In this document: piece by piece, positions 8,031 through 16,933 of the stretch
How positions within the stretch are numbered: the first letter of the stretch is position 1
Layout of the letters: each line of letters opens with the position of its first letter
DNA from: Bacillus tianshenii
Lineage (GTDB): Bacteria > Bacillota > Bacilli > Bacillales > Bacillaceae_N
DNA length: 64,000 nucleotides
Assembly (NCBI GenBank): GCA_020524525.2
Contig: CP129018.1
Coordinates: forward strand, 992,001-1,056,000
Direction of reading: 5' to 3'
Translations under genes and position numbers: made by a program
The notes under the pieces: generated by a model
What the model saw: the letters and a program-made list of their open reading frames with translations, nothing else
Told to the model about the DNA's origin: nothing
The model's database searches: none

Positions 8031-8708
8031 TTGAATGTAAAAGGAAACGCAGAAAAAATACAAGCCCGGATTGAAGAAGCATGCAAGCGTTGCGGACGCA
8101 ATCCCGACGACATAAAGGTTATCGCCGTAACGAAATATGTAAGTGTCGAAAGAGCTCAACAAGCGCTTGAAGCGGGTATTATGCATTTGGGCGAAAATCG
8201 TGACCAAGGTTTTCTCGACAAGTACGAGGCGATTGGGAAAGAGGCGAACTGGCATTTTATCGGCTCCCTTCAATCGCGAAAAGTAAAAAATGTGATTGAT
8301 AAAGTCGATTATATCCATTCCCTTGATCGCAAATCATTAGCAAAAGAAATTAACAAACGGGCCGAGGACAAAGTGAAGTGTTTCGTACAAGTGAACACAT
8401 CAGGTGAAGATTCAAAGCATGGCATATCTCCAGAAGAGGTGCTTCCTTTTATCGAAAGTATTGCTGATTATTCAAACGTCGAAGTTATTGGCTTAATGAC
8501 AATGGCACCGTTTACGGAAGAGGAAGATGTCTTACGGGAGACCTTCCGCCGTTTGAAGCAGCTTCAAGATGACGTACAAGCAAAGGCGTATGCTAATGCT
8601 CCGTGTTCTGAGCTTTCGATGGGGATGTCGAATGACTTTGAAATCGCAATCGAAGAAGGCGCCACCTTCATTCGCATTGGCACGGCACTCGTAGGAAAAG
8701 AATTTTAA
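8031..8708 (+). CDS. ylmE: YggS/PROSC family pyridoxal phosphate homeostasis protein
   Basis: This is a PLP-binding TIM-barrel protein that buffers pyridoxal phosphate and affects amino acid homeostasis; no enzymatic reaction is proven for the family. The PLP-binding Lys lies in VIAVTKYVS near residue 35, and the phosphate-binding end includes [21 protein letters not shown] written across residues 190-211. The 225 residues match the family. The start is a TTG ten bases after AGGAGG, which gives the family N-terminus. It lies between ylmD and sepF in one transcription direction with short gaps. Confidence 0.93.
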   Translation: MNVKGNAEKIQARIEEACKRCGRNPDDIKVIAVTKYVSVERAQQALEAGIMHLGENRDQGFLDKYEAIGKEANWHFIGSLQSRKVKNVIDKVDYIHSLDRKSLAKEINKRAEDKVKCFVQVNTSGEDSKHGISPEEVLPFIESIADYSNVEVIGLMTMAPFTEEEDVLRETFRRLKQLQDDVQAKAYANAPCSELSMGMSNDFEIAIEEGATFIRIGTALVGKEF

Positions 8709-8728
8709 AAACATCGGAGGTGACGAAA

Positions 8729-9184
8729 ATGAGTTTCATGGGGAAAATCAAAAATTTCTTTGCTCTTGAAGATGAGTATGAATATGAGTATGTAGATGAA
8801 GAAGAATTACCAGAAGAAGAGAAGAAGCAGTTAAAAACAGAACAAAAGCAAAAGCCTCAGCAAAAACAACAAAATGTCGTGAGCTTGCAAAGTGTTCACC
8901 AAACATCCAAAGTGGTGCTTGTAGAGCCGCGCGTCTACGATGAGGTGCAAGAAATTGCTGACCAATTAAAAAGCCGCCGTGCCGTCATTATTAATTTACA
9001 GCGAGTGAATCAGCATCAGAAAATACGGATAGTCGACTTTTTGAGTGGAACCGTATATGCTATAGGAGGCGACATTAAGAAGCTAGGCTCAAATACCTTC
9101 TTATGTACCTCTGATAATGTCGACATTTCAGGCACAATTTCTGAGATGATTGCTGAGCAGGATTTTGATAATGATAGGTGGTGA
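8729..9184 (+). CDS. sepF: Cell division protein SepF
   Basis: SepF forms rings that bundle FtsZ filaments and act as a membrane anchor for the Z ring alongside FtsA. The ATG at 8729 is five bases after GGAGGTGA and gives 151 residues beginning [16 protein letters not shown], the N-terminal amphipathic membrane-targeting helix. An acidic then Gln-rich linker spans residues 14-55. The SepF fold follows, with [19 protein letters not shown] and [19 protein letters not shown]. Overlaps nothing and is followed eight bases later by ylmG. Confidence 0.95.
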   Translation: MSFMGKIKNFFALEDEYEYEYVDEEELPEEEKKQLKTEQKQKPQQKQQNVVSLQSVHQTSKVVLVEPRVYDEVQEIADQLKSRRAVIINLQRVNQHQKIRIVDFLSGTVYAIGGDIKKLGSNTFLCTSDNVDISGTISEMIAEQDFDNDRW

Positions 9185-9191
9185 AGTGTGA

Positions 9192-9464
9192 ATGGAATTC
9201 CTTGGTCCGATCGTCCAAATACTCGTACAGGCGATCCAAATTTATACGTATGTGATTATTGCATACATTTTGATGTCATGGTTTCCGAATGCCCGTGAAT
9301 CTTCAATTGGGCAGTTTATTGCACGAATTGTGGAGCCTTACTTAGAGCCGTTTCGACGGATTATACCGCCGCTCGGTATGATTGATATATCACCAATCGT
9401 AGCAATTTTCGTGCTAAATTTTGCACAATATGGTGCACGTCAGTTATATTTCATGTTCTTGTAA
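9192..9464 (+). CDS. ylmG: YggT family membrane protein YlmG
   Basis: This 90-residue membrane protein of the YggT family has two hydrophobic segments ([20 protein letters not shown] and [15 protein letters not shown]) joined by a loop with the family motif [13 protein letters not shown]. The biochemical role is unresolved; homologues are linked to membrane organisation and division. It follows sepF by seven bases and precedes ylmH, the conserved order in Firmicutes. Confidence 0.93.
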   Translation: MEFLGPIVQILVQAIQIYTYVIIAYILMSWFPNARESSIGQFIARIVEPYLEPFRRIIPPLGMIDISPIVAIFVLNFAQYGARQLYFMFL

Positions 9465-9476
9465 TGACGAGGAGAG

Positions 9477-9505
9477 AAAGGAGAACCGCACGAGGTCTCC
9501 TTTTT
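9477..9505 (+). terminator. Possible terminator after ylmG
   Basis: AAAGGAGA (9477-9484) pairs with TCTCCTTT (9496-9503), followed by T residues up to 9505. It may be only partial, since ylmH has no obvious own promoter. Confidence 0.5.
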
Positions 9506-9561
9506 GTGCGTTTTAAGGGCATTTAATATTGAAGAAGAACAATAATGACGGAGTGAAGTAT

Positions 9562-10338
9562 ATGTCAATCTACGAGCATTTTCGTGCAGAAGAGCATGCT
9601 TTTATTGACCAAGTGCTGGAGTGGCGTGAGCAAGTATTAAGTCAGTATGCATTAAAGCTGACAGATTTTCTTGATCCGCGTGAACAGCATATTATGAAGA
9701 CTGTTATCGGTCATGATGAAGAAGTGCGCTTAGCTTTCTTTGGAGGAAGTGAACAGGCAGAGCGGAAGCGGGCCATTCTCTACCCACCCTATTTCGAGCC
9801 TTCTGAAGATGATTTTGAGTGTACGTTGTTTGAAATCAATTATCCTCAAAAATTTATTACAATTGAGCATCCGAAAGTACTAGGGTCAGTGATGTCACTT
9901 GGTTTGAAACGGTCGAAATTTGGGGATATCCCAACTGATGGAGAAAATTTTCAACTTGTCGTCGCAGCTGAAATTGCGGATTATGTTCGGATGAACCTTA
10001 CTTCGGTTGGAAAAGCAACCATCGAGTTGATTGAACGCCCCTTTTCACAAGTCATTAACCAGGTTGATGAATGGAAGGAAGGAAGCGGAACTGTGTCGTC
10101 AATGCGTCTTGATGCTGTGTTGGCTGAAATTCATAGCATGTCACGTCAAAAGGTGTTGTCCCTCATTCAAAACGGGATGGCGAAAGTGAACTTCAAAGTG
10201 GTTGAGCGGCCGGACTATGGGTGTGAGGAAGGTGACCTTTTTTCATTACGTGGGCATGGAAGAAGCAAATTAATCGAAATTGGTGGAAAAACGAAAAAAA
10301 ATAAGTGGCGAATTACGTATGGAATGAAAAATAAATGA
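9562..10338 (+). CDS. ylmH: RNA-binding protein YlmH (S4 domain)
   Basis: YlmH carries a C-terminal S4 RNA-binding domain (about residues 183-243, containing LDAVLAEIHSMSRQKVLSLI). Homologues bind ribosomal particles and take part in rescue of obstructed large subunits, a pathway that also includes RqcH, encoded at 31-33 kb here. The ATG at 9562, behind GGAGTG, gives 258 residues with the family N-terminus MSIYEHFRAEEHAFIDQVL; an upstream TTG at 9529 is in frame but less likely. It lies between ylmG and divIVA. Confidence 0.9.
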   Translation: MSIYEHFRAEEHAFIDQVLEWREQVLSQYALKLTDFLDPREQHIMKTVIGHDEEVRLAFFGGSEQAERKRAILYPPYFEPSEDDFECTLFEINYPQKFITIEHPKVLGSVMSLGLKRSKFGDIPTDGENFQLVVAAEIADYVRMNLTSVGKATIELIERPFSQVINQVDEWKEGSGTVSSMRLDAVLAEIHSMSRQKVLSLIQNGMAKVNFKVVERPDYGCEEGDLFSLRGHGRSKLIEIGGKTKKNKWRITYGMKNK

Positions 10339-10364
10339 ATTCTTGCAGGAATGATGCACACCAT

Positions 10365-10385
10365 TGTCGAAAAACATGGTACAAT
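10365..10385 (+). promoter_or_regulatory. divIVA promoter region with perfect 0A box
   Basis: TGTCGAA at 10365-10371 matches the Spo0A box TGNCGAA exactly. Eight bases on, TGGTACAAT (10377-10385) looks like an extended -10 element. The box would overlap the -35 region, a position compatible with repression or class II activation. Confidence 0.5.
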
Positions 10386-10430
10386 ACGGACAATTATGCA
10401 TGATATTCCTTGAGCGGAGGTGTGATGAGG

Positions 10431-10925
10431 GTGTCGTTAACGCCGTTAGATATTCACAACAAAGAATTTAACAGAGGATTTCGGGGATATGATGAAGACG
10501 AAGTAAATGAATTTCTAGATCAAGTCATTAAAGATTTCGAACTCGTCATTCGTGAAAAGAAAGAACTAGAAGAAAGAGTAACTGAACTAGAAGAAAAGCT
10601 TGGACATTTTTCGACGATTGAAGAAACATTAAATAAATCGATTCTTGTTGCTCAAGAAACGGCGGAAGATGTGAAGCGAAGCGCGAACAAAGAAGCAAAG
10701 CTCATTATTAAAGAAGCTGAAAAGAATGCTGACCGTATTATTAATGAGTCATTGATCAAATCAAGAAAGATCGCGCTTGAAATTGATGAATTGAAAAAGC
10801 AGTCAAAGGTATTTCGCAATCGTTTCCGCATGCTTGTGAAGGCCCAGCTCGAAATGCTCGATAATGATGATTGGGACCATTTAATGGAGTATAATCAGCA
10901 TGAGGATGATGAAGAGAACGAATGA
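10431..10925 (+). CDS. divIVA: Septum-site/polar scaffold protein DivIVA
   Basis: DivIVA is a coiled-coil scaffold that senses negative membrane curvature. It recruits MinJ/MinCD at division sites and RacA at poles during sporulation. The GTG at 10431 gives 164 residues, identical in length to B. subtilis DivIVA, and puts the membrane-tip residues at Phe17 and Arg18 (NRGFRGYDEDEVNEFL). The ATG at 10425 is only two bases from GGAGGTG. A long coiled coil runs from about residue 25 to 140, with NADRIINESLIKSRKIALEI conserved. The gene closes the ylm cluster, directly before the ileS leader. Confidence 0.95.
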   Translation: MSLTPLDIHNKEFNRGFRGYDEDEVNEFLDQVIKDFELVIREKKELEERVTELEEKLGHFSTIEETLNKSILVAQETAEDVKRSANKEAKLIIKEAEKNADRIINESLIKSRKIALEIDELKKQSKVFRNRFRMLVKAQLEMLDNDDWDHLMEYNQHEDDEENE

Positions 10926-10929
10926 CCGC

Positions 10930-10958
10930 TTGACGCGCGTGCTATGATTACATATAAT
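10930..10958 (+). promoter_or_regulatory. SigA promoter of the ileS leader
   Basis: TTGACG (10930-10935) and TATAAT (10953-10958) are 17 bases apart. It starts just after the divIVA stop and would produce a leader of about 390 nt before ileS. Confidence 0.65.
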
Positions 10959-10985
10959 TTTTATCATAAAACATTGCACAAAGAG

Positions 10986-11010
10986 ACTGCCTAATATGTT
11001 AGGCAGTTTT
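10986..11010 (+). terminator. Hairpin with short T tract after divIVA
   Basis: A perfect 9-bp stem ACTGCCTAA/TTAGGCAGT with loop TATG is followed by only four T residues counting the stem end. It could end divIVA transcripts, yet it lies downstream of the candidate ileS promoter, so it may be a structural part of that leader. Confidence 0.55.
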
Positions 11011-11024
11011 ATGATGATGGATTC

Positions 11025-11302
11025 AAACGATGACAGGGACAGTACTTTTATCACAAGCTTGCAAGTAGCGAATCAGGGACGGTGGAAGCCTGATGTAAGC
11101 AGATAGAAGGAAGATCACCCTCGAGTTCTGCGCTGAACGTCTTTATTGCCATGCGTGGCATTGTATATATACCAGTAGGCAGCAGCGGTATCATTCACGT
11201 TACGAATGAACAAAGCAGGGCTTTTTCGAATAAAGCCAAGCAAGGGTGGTACCGCGGGAACCTTCTCGTCCCTTTTTGGGATGAGAGGGTTCTTTCTTTT
11301 TG
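11025..11302 (+). promoter_or_regulatory. T-box leader, tRNA-Ile responsive
   Basis: The T-box sequence AGGGTGGTACCGCG lies at 11243-11256. The specifier loop contains ATC (11114-11116), an isoleucine codon, in the context GGAAGATCACC. The stem I AGTA motif is near 11040. The terminator arm GAACCTTCTCGTCCC pairs with GGGATGAGAGGGTTC at 11278-11292 before a T-rich tract. Uncharged tRNA-Ile should stabilise the antiterminator and permit ileS transcription. The ~425 bases between divIVA and ileS hold only this leader and its promoter. Confidence 0.93.
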
Positions 11303-11351
11303 TCAGTTATCGTTTCTGTCATTCAAGAAGTCTTAAAGGAGGAAAATGGAG

Positions 11352-14114
11352 ATGAACTACAAAGATACGTTACTTATGCCAAAAACAAAGTTCCCGATGC
11401 GTGGAAACCTTCCAAATCGTGAACCAGAAATGCAAAAACAATGGGAAGAGATGAACATCTATGAAGAAGTACAGAAGCGAACAGAAGGCCGTCCGCTTTT
11501 CGTCCTTCATGATGGACCTCCTTATGCGAATGGTGACATTCATATGGGTCACGCATTAAACAAAATTTTAAAAGATATGATCGTCCGCTATAAATCAATG
11601 GCAGGCTTTCAGGCGCCATACGTACCAGGCTGGGATACACATGGTCTTCCAATCGAAACAGCATTAACTAAAAACAAAAAAGTAGACCGTAAAAAAATGA
11701 GTGTCGCTGAATTCCGTCAAAAATGTGCGGAATATGCGTACGAGCAAATTGACCGCCAGCGTGAGCAATTTAAGCGTCTAGGTGTACGCGGTGATTGGGA
11801 AAATCCATATATCACGTTGACAAAAGACTATGAAGCACAACAAATTAAAGTATTCGGTGAAATGGCGAAAAAAGGCTTTATCTACAAAGGGAAAAAGCCT
11901 GTCTATTGGTCTCCGTCCTCTGAATCAGCTCTTGCTGAAGCAGAAATCGAGTACCAAGATAAGCGTTCACCATCCATTTATGTAGCATTCGATGTGACAG
12001 ACGGCAAAGGGGTACTAAGCGGGGATGAGAAATTTATCATCTGGACAACAACTCCTTGGACAATTCCTGCAAACCTTGGAATTGCTGTGCACCCTGAACT
12101 GGACTACAGTATCGTTGAAGTAGACGGTGTGAAATATGTAGTCGCTTCTGCATTAGTGGAAGAACTAACTGAAACACTTGAATGGAACAACCTGAAAGTT
12201 GTGAATACACTGAAAGGTGCAAGCCTTCAGCATGTTGTCGCAAAGCATCCGTTCTATGAGCGTGAATCACTTGTTATGCTTGGTGAGCACGTTACAACTG
12301 ACGCAGGTACTGGCTGTGTTCATACAGCTCCAGGTCATGGTGAGGATGACTTTATCATCGGCAAGCAAAATGGCTTAGACGTGCTTTGCCCAGTTGATGA
12401 AAAAGGTTATATGACAGCTGAAGCACCTGGATTTGAAGGGTTATTTTATGATGAAGCAAACAAGCCAATTACAGAAAAGCTTGAAGAAGCTGGCGCATTG
12501 CTTAAATTAAACTTTATTACACACTCTTATCCACATGACTGGCGTACGAAGAAGCCGACGATTTTCCGTGCGACATCACAGTGGTTTGCGTCAATTAAAG
12601 ACTTCCGTGAAGATTTAATCCAAGCTGTTCGTGATGTGAAGTGGGTACCGAAATGGGGCGAAACACGCCTGTACAATATGATTAAAGACCGTGAAGACTG
12701 GTGTATTTCTCGTCAGCGTGCATGGGGCGTTCCAATCCCTGTATTCTACGGTGAAAATAATCAGCCGATTATTACGGATGAAACAATTGCACATGTGTCG
12801 GACTTATTCCGTGAACACGGCTCAAACATTTGGTTCGAGTGGGAAGCAAAAGATTTATTGCCTGAGGGCTTCACCTCTGAACATAGTCCAAATGGTACGT
12901 TTACGAAGGAAACTGACATTATGGACGTATGGTTTGACTCAGGTTCTTCTCATCAGGCTGTTCTTGAAGAGCGCGAAGAATTGCAGCGCCCAGCAGACCT
13001 TTACCTTGAAGGCTCTGACCAATACCGTGGCTGGTTCAACTCGTCGCTTTCAACGGGTGTCGCTGTAACAGGCAAATCACCATACAAAGGTATTCTTTCT
13101 CACGGGTTCGCACTTGATGGGGACGGACGTAAAATGAGTAAGTCACTTGGAAATGTTGTTATTCCAAATAAAGTAATGAAACAGCTTGGTGCAGATATTC
13201 TTCGTCTATGGGTATCATCTGTTGATTATCAAGCAGATGTACGTATTTCAGATGATATCTTAAAACAAGTTGCAGAAACATATCGTAAGATCCGAAATAC
13301 ATTCCGTTTCTTACTTGGTAACTTAAGTGACTTTGATCCAAGCAAAAACGCTGTTGCTTTCGACCAATTAGGCGAAGTTGACCAATATATGCTTGTCAAG
13401 CTAAATAAGCTGATCGACCGTGTAAAACATGCTTATGATGAATATGAGTTTGCGTCAATTTACCATGATGTTCATAACTTCTGTACGATTGATTTAAGCT
13501 CGTTCTACCTTGATATTGCAAAAGATGTACTCTACATCCAAGCTGAAGATGATAAAGCCCGCCGCAGCATTCAGACGGTTTTACATGAAACGTTGCTAGC
13601 GCTTGTCAAGCTTGTTGCACCAATTTTAACGCATACAGCAGATGAAGTATGGGCGTACATTCCTGGCGTTGAAGAGAAGAGTGTTCAGCTTGTTGATATG
13701 CCTGAGAAAGTAACATTGCATGTTGATGAAAGCCTTGAAGCGAAATGGGATAAATTCATGGATGTCCGCGATGACGTCTTAAAAGCACTTGAAAACGCTC
13801 GTAATGAAAAGGTAATCGGTAAATCGTTAACAGCAAGTATTAAGCTTTACCCAGATGCAGAAACAAAAGCAATGCTTGAAGGCATTAATGATTTAGAGAA
13901 GCTATTTATCGTTTCTGGCTGCGAAATTGCTGGAGAAAAGCAAAACGCTCCAGAGCAAGCACAACAGCTTGAAACACTAGCAGTCGAAGTTCAGCCTGCT
14001 GAAGGTGAAACATGTGAACGCTGCTGGGTTGTTTCAACAACTGTCGGCAACGATGACAAGCATCCAACATTATGCGCAAGCTGCGCTGAAATCGTCACAA
14101 ACCATTATGAATAA
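11352..14114 (+). CDS. ileS: Isoleucyl-tRNA synthetase
   Basis: IleS charges tRNA-Ile. The 920-residue class I synthetase has the HIGH-type motif HMGH near residue 63, the editing domain with [14 protein letters not shown], and the KMSKS loop [10 protein letters not shown] near residue 593. The C-terminal zinc site has CERCW and CASC. The ATG at 11352 is nine bases from AAAGGAGG and gives the standard [12 protein letters not shown] start; an ATG at 11346 is too close. Expression is governed by the T-box upstream. The product has the length of the B. subtilis enzyme. Confidence 0.97.
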   Translation: MNYKDTLLMPKTKFPMRGNLPNREPEMQKQWEEMNIYEEVQKRTEGRPLFVLHDGPPYANGDIHMGHALNKILKDMIVRYKSMAGFQAPYVPGWDTHGLPIETALTKNKKVDRKKMSVAEFRQKCAEYAYEQIDRQREQFKRLGVRGDWENPYITLTKDYEAQQIKVFGEMAKKGFIYKGKKPVYWSPSSESALAEAEIEYQDKRSPSIYVAFDVTDGKGVLSGDEKFIIWTTTPWTIPANLGIAVHPELDYSIVEVDGVKYVVASALVEELTETLEWNNLKVVNTLKGASLQHVVAKHPFYERESLVMLGEHVTTDAGTGCVHTAPGHGEDDFIIGKQNGLDVLCPVDEKGYMTAEAPGFEGLFYDEANKPITEKLEEAGALLKLNFITHSYPHDWRTKKPTIFRATSQWFASIKDFREDLIQAVRDVKWVPKWGETRLYNMIKDREDWCISRQRAWGVPIPVFYGENNQPIITDETIAHVSDLFREHGSNIWFEWEAKDLLPEGFTSEHSPNGTFTKETDIMDVWFDSGSSHQAVLEEREELQRPADLYLEGSDQYRGWFNSSLSTGVAVTGKSPYKGILSHGFALDGDGRKMSKSLGNVVIPNKVMKQLGADILRLWVSSVDYQADVRISDDILKQVAETYRKIRNTFRFLLGNLSDFDPSKNAVAFDQLGEVDQYMLVKLNKLIDRVKHAYDEYEFASIYHDVHNFCTIDLSSFYLDIAKDVLYIQAEDDKARRSIQTVLHETLLALVKLVAPILTHTADEVWAYIPGVEEKSVQLVDMPEKVTLHVDESLEAKWDKFMDVRDDVLKALENARNEKVIGKSLTASIKLYPDAETKAMLEGINDLEKLFIVSGCEIAGEKQNAPEQAQQLETLAVEVQPAEGETCERCWVVSTTVGNDDKHPTLCASCAEIVTNHYE

Positions 14115-14124
14115 GGATTTATTT

Positions 14125-14160
14125 AACGTCTGCCGAGCATAGGCAGGCGTTTTTTTTTTT
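14125..14160 (+). terminator. Terminator of ileS
   Basis: AACGTCTGCC pairs with GGCAGGCGTT around loop GAGCATA, followed by a run of more than ten T residues. Confidence 0.92.
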
Positions 14161-14191
14161 GTCGCCCCTGAACGAGCCGCCTCCGCTTTTC
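14161..14191 (-). repeat. Type 1 dispersed repeat, 5' fragment
   Basis: On the - strand it reads GAAAAGCGGAGGCGGCT then TCAGGGGCGAC, the first ~31 bases of a type 1 unit, cut off by the ileS terminator T tract. Confidence 0.65.
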
Positions 14192-14272
14192 TAGGTAATA
14201 ATCACCTTCTTTAAAATGTTTGGTGTGGGTAAAGAATAGGGGTAGAAGTTGATTTTGATGGAGGGGTTTGAT

Positions 14273-14554
14273 GTGAGGGATCAACATGTGAAGCGGATTG
14301 AACAAGAATTAAGACAAACGCAGCAGGAGCTTTCGGCTTACCTCCAGGAACCAGGGCGGCATTACAATCTTGAGACAGTGCATTACATTCAACAAGAGCT
14401 GGCGGATGTGAACCGAGCGCTTGCGAAGCTGCAGGAGGGGAGCTTTGGAATGTGTGAATATAGTGGTCAAACAATTCCGATGCCGTTATTAGAAGTTCTT
14501 CCAACTGCCCGGACAATCGATGATGTGGAGTTCGTCCAATATTTCCGTCATTAA
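14273..14554 (+). CDS. ylyA: YlyA-like TraR/DksA family regulator
   Basis: The protein belongs to the TraR/DksA-type family and occupies the position of B. subtilis ylyA between ileS and lspA. YlyA is reported to bind RNA polymerase during late forespore gene expression. The GTG at 14273, six bases after GGAGGGG, gives 93 residues; TTG 14249 and ATG 14258 are alternatives. Residues 5-60 form a coiled coil. The zinc finger is degenerate: only one Cys remains ([20 protein letters not shown]), a pattern common in Bacillus YteA-type members. It probably does not bind zinc in the classical way. Confidence 0.75.
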   Translation: MRDQHVKRIEQELRQTQQELSAYLQEPGRHYNLETVHYIQQELADVNRALAKLQEGSFGMCEYSGQTIPMPLLEVLPTARTIDDVEFVQYFRH

Positions 14555-14649
14555 TTAATAGAAAATTGAAAAGATTGTCTGCAACGGTTGCATATGCTAA
14601 AATGCTACAGTACCGAACTTTTGTAAGAACGGAGAACGGAGGAGCAGAC

Positions 14650-15114
14650 GTGCGCTATTATCTCGCTGCGTTACTTATCATATGCATTGATCAAATAACA
14701 AAATGGCTTGTTGTGACGAAAATGACACTTGGGCAGAATATTCCTGTTATTGAAGGCTTTTTCTACTTAACATCTCATCGAAACCGCGGCGCAGCCTGGG
14801 GAATGCTGCAAGGCCAAATGTGGTTTTTCTACATTATCACCGTTGTTGTCGTCATTGCAGTCATTTTTTACTTAGAGAAAGTACGGAAGAAGGAACGGCT
14901 GTTAAGCTGGGCGCTTGCACTTATTTTAGGCGGTGCGATTGGTAACTTTATTGACCGTGTGCTTCGTCAAGAGGTTGTCGACTTTATTAATGTGTATATT
15001 TTTAATTATAATTATCCGATTTTTAATATTGCGGACTCATCACTCGTTGTTGGGGTTATTTTTGTGATGATTTATTCGTTTATGGATAGTAAAAGAGAGA
15101 AGGAGAGCAGTTAA
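14650..15114 (+). CDS. lspA: Lipoprotein signal peptidase LspA (signal peptidase II)
   Basis: LspA removes the signal peptide from prolipoproteins after lipid attachment to the lipobox Cys. The GTG at 14650, behind ACGGAGGA, gives 154 residues with four membrane segments. The catalytic aspartates are visible as Asp102 in GNFIDRV and Asp129 in FNIADSS, the positions known for B. subtilis. The TAA stop overlaps the ATG of the following pseudouridine synthase by one base, so the two are likely translationally coupled. Confidence 0.95.
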   Translation: MRYYLAALLIICIDQITKWLVVTKMTLGQNIPVIEGFFYLTSHRNRGAAWGMLQGQMWFFYIITVVVVIAVIFYLEKVRKKERLLSWALALILGGAIGNFIDRVLRQEVVDFINVYIFNYNYPIFNIADSSLVVGVIFVMIYSFMDSKREKESS

Positions 15115-16028
15115 TGGAGAAAAAAGAATGGTCGGTTGACAGTGAACAAAATGGCAGCCGTATTGATAAATTAGTTGCTGATTTAAATGCAGAATGGTCA
15201 CGTTCTCAAGTCCAGGCTTGGATTAAGGACGGTCATTTGCATGTAAATGGAAAAACGGTAAAAGGAAATCACAAAGTGAAAGAAGGGGATAATATTTCCC
15301 TGGAAATTCCTGAACCGGAAGAACTTGATGTCGAGCCAGAAGAAATGGAACTTGATGTTTACTTTGAAGACGAGGATGTCATTGTGGTGAATAAACCGAG
15401 CGGTATGGTCGTGCATCCAGCCCCTGGCCATCATTCGGGGACGCTTGTAAACGGGTTAATGGCGCACTGCAAAGACCTTTCCGGCATTAATGGTGTCTTA
15501 CGTCCAGGTATTGTCCACCGTATTGATAAGGACACATCAGGACTGTTAATGGTAGCGAAAAATGATGTCGCCCACGAATCATTGGTTCAACAGCTTGTTG
15601 ACAAATCTGTGCTGCGGAAATATCGTGCCTTAGTCCACGGCGTCATCCCGCATGATAAAGGAACAATTGAAGCGCCGCTTGGAAGAGATCCGAAAGATCG
15701 GCAAAAGATGGCGGTTGTCGATGAAAACGGCAGAGAAGCTGTTACACACTTTACGGTATTAGAGCGATTTAGCAATTATACATATGTCGAATGTCAGCTT
15801 GAAACAGGGCGGACACATCAAATTCGTGTGCATATGAAATATATTGGCTTTCCAATTGTCGGTGATCCAAAGTATGGTCCGCGTAAAACGATTGATGTGG
15901 ACGGACAAGCTTTACATGCGGCAGTTCTTGGCTTTGATCATCCGAGAACAGGTGAGTTCATATCATTTGAATCACCAATTCCAGAACGCTTTGAACGTGT
16001 ATTGAAAAACTTTCGACAAAATGGTTGA
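15114..16028 (+). CDS. ylyB: RluD-family pseudouridine synthase YlyB
   Basis: The enzyme isomerises uridine to pseudouridine in 23S rRNA; the target sites in Bacillus are not certain. An S4 domain spans about residues 14-75. The catalytic domain has HRIDKDTSGLLMVAK near residue 136 with the nucleophilic Asp, and LETGRTHQIRVHM near residue 226. The 304 residues match the family. It is coupled to lspA, and its last codons overlap the -35 hexamer of the pyr promoter. Confidence 0.93.
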   Translation: MEKKEWSVDSEQNGSRIDKLVADLNAEWSRSQVQAWIKDGHLHVNGKTVKGNHKVKEGDNISLEIPEPEELDVEPEEMELDVYFEDEDVIVVNKPSGMVVHPAPGHHSGTLVNGLMAHCKDLSGINGVLRPGIVHRIDKDTSGLLMVAKNDVAHESLVQQLVDKSVLRKYRALVHGVIPHDKGTIEAPLGRDPKDRQKMAVVDENGREAVTHFTVLERFSNYTYVECQLETGRTHQIRVHMKYIGFPIVGDPKYGPRKTIDVDGQALHAAVLGFDHPRTGEFISFESPIPERFERVLKNFRQNG

Positions 16029-16053
16029 CACTCACTCATAACGGTGACATAAT
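16025..16053 (+). promoter_or_regulatory. SigA promoter of the pyr operon
   Basis: TTGACA (16025-16030) and CATAAT (16048-16053) are 17 bases apart. The -35 overlaps the stop codon of the upstream pseudouridine synthase gene. Confidence 0.82.
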
Positions 16054-16087
16054 AGCATCAACAACTTAATCACTGCCCTTTAACTAC

Positions 16088-16193
16088 AGTCCCGTGAGGC
16101 TGAGAAGGAATTGACCAAACGACTCAAGCAGAAGAGATCGATTCTGCATGCATGTTTGTTGCCAAGGCCTCCCGCGGATGCGGGGGGTTTTTT
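16088..16193 (+). promoter_or_regulatory. PyrR attenuator 1 (pyr leader)
   Basis: The PyrR-binding loop AGTCCCGTGAGGCT lies at 16088-16101. The terminator stem CCTCCCGC/GCGGGGGG (16168-16187) with six T residues follows. UMP-bound PyrR should stabilise the anti-antiterminator and favour termination before pyrR. Confidence 0.9.
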
Positions 16194-16215
16194 AGTACAA
16201 AGGGCATGGCAGTGA

Positions 16216-16770
<555 letters not shown>

Positions 16771-16785
16771 ATAACCCTTTAATCA

Positions 16786-16898
16786 AGTCCCGTGAGGCTT
16801 GCAAGGGTACGGATAGTAAGCACAGGAGCAGGTTAAGAATGTCTGCGGATTAAGTGTGCACCGTAACCTCTTTGCAAGCCAAGGCAAAGAGGTTTTTT
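16786..16898 (+). promoter_or_regulatory. PyrR attenuator 2 (pyrR-pyrP)
   Basis: The binding loop AGTCCCGTGAGGCT (16786-16799) is identical to that of attenuator 1. The terminator AACCTCTTTGC/GCAAAGAGGTT (16865-16894) runs into T residues. Confidence 0.9.
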
Positions 16899-16933
16899 CG
16901 TGCTTAAGAGCAAACGTCAGAGGAGGAAAACAA

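Noticed and set aside
11151-11336. 61-codon frame upstream of ileS as a leader peptide
   Set aside because: The region is a T-box RNA; the frame includes the T-box sequence and terminator and lacks a ribosome site.
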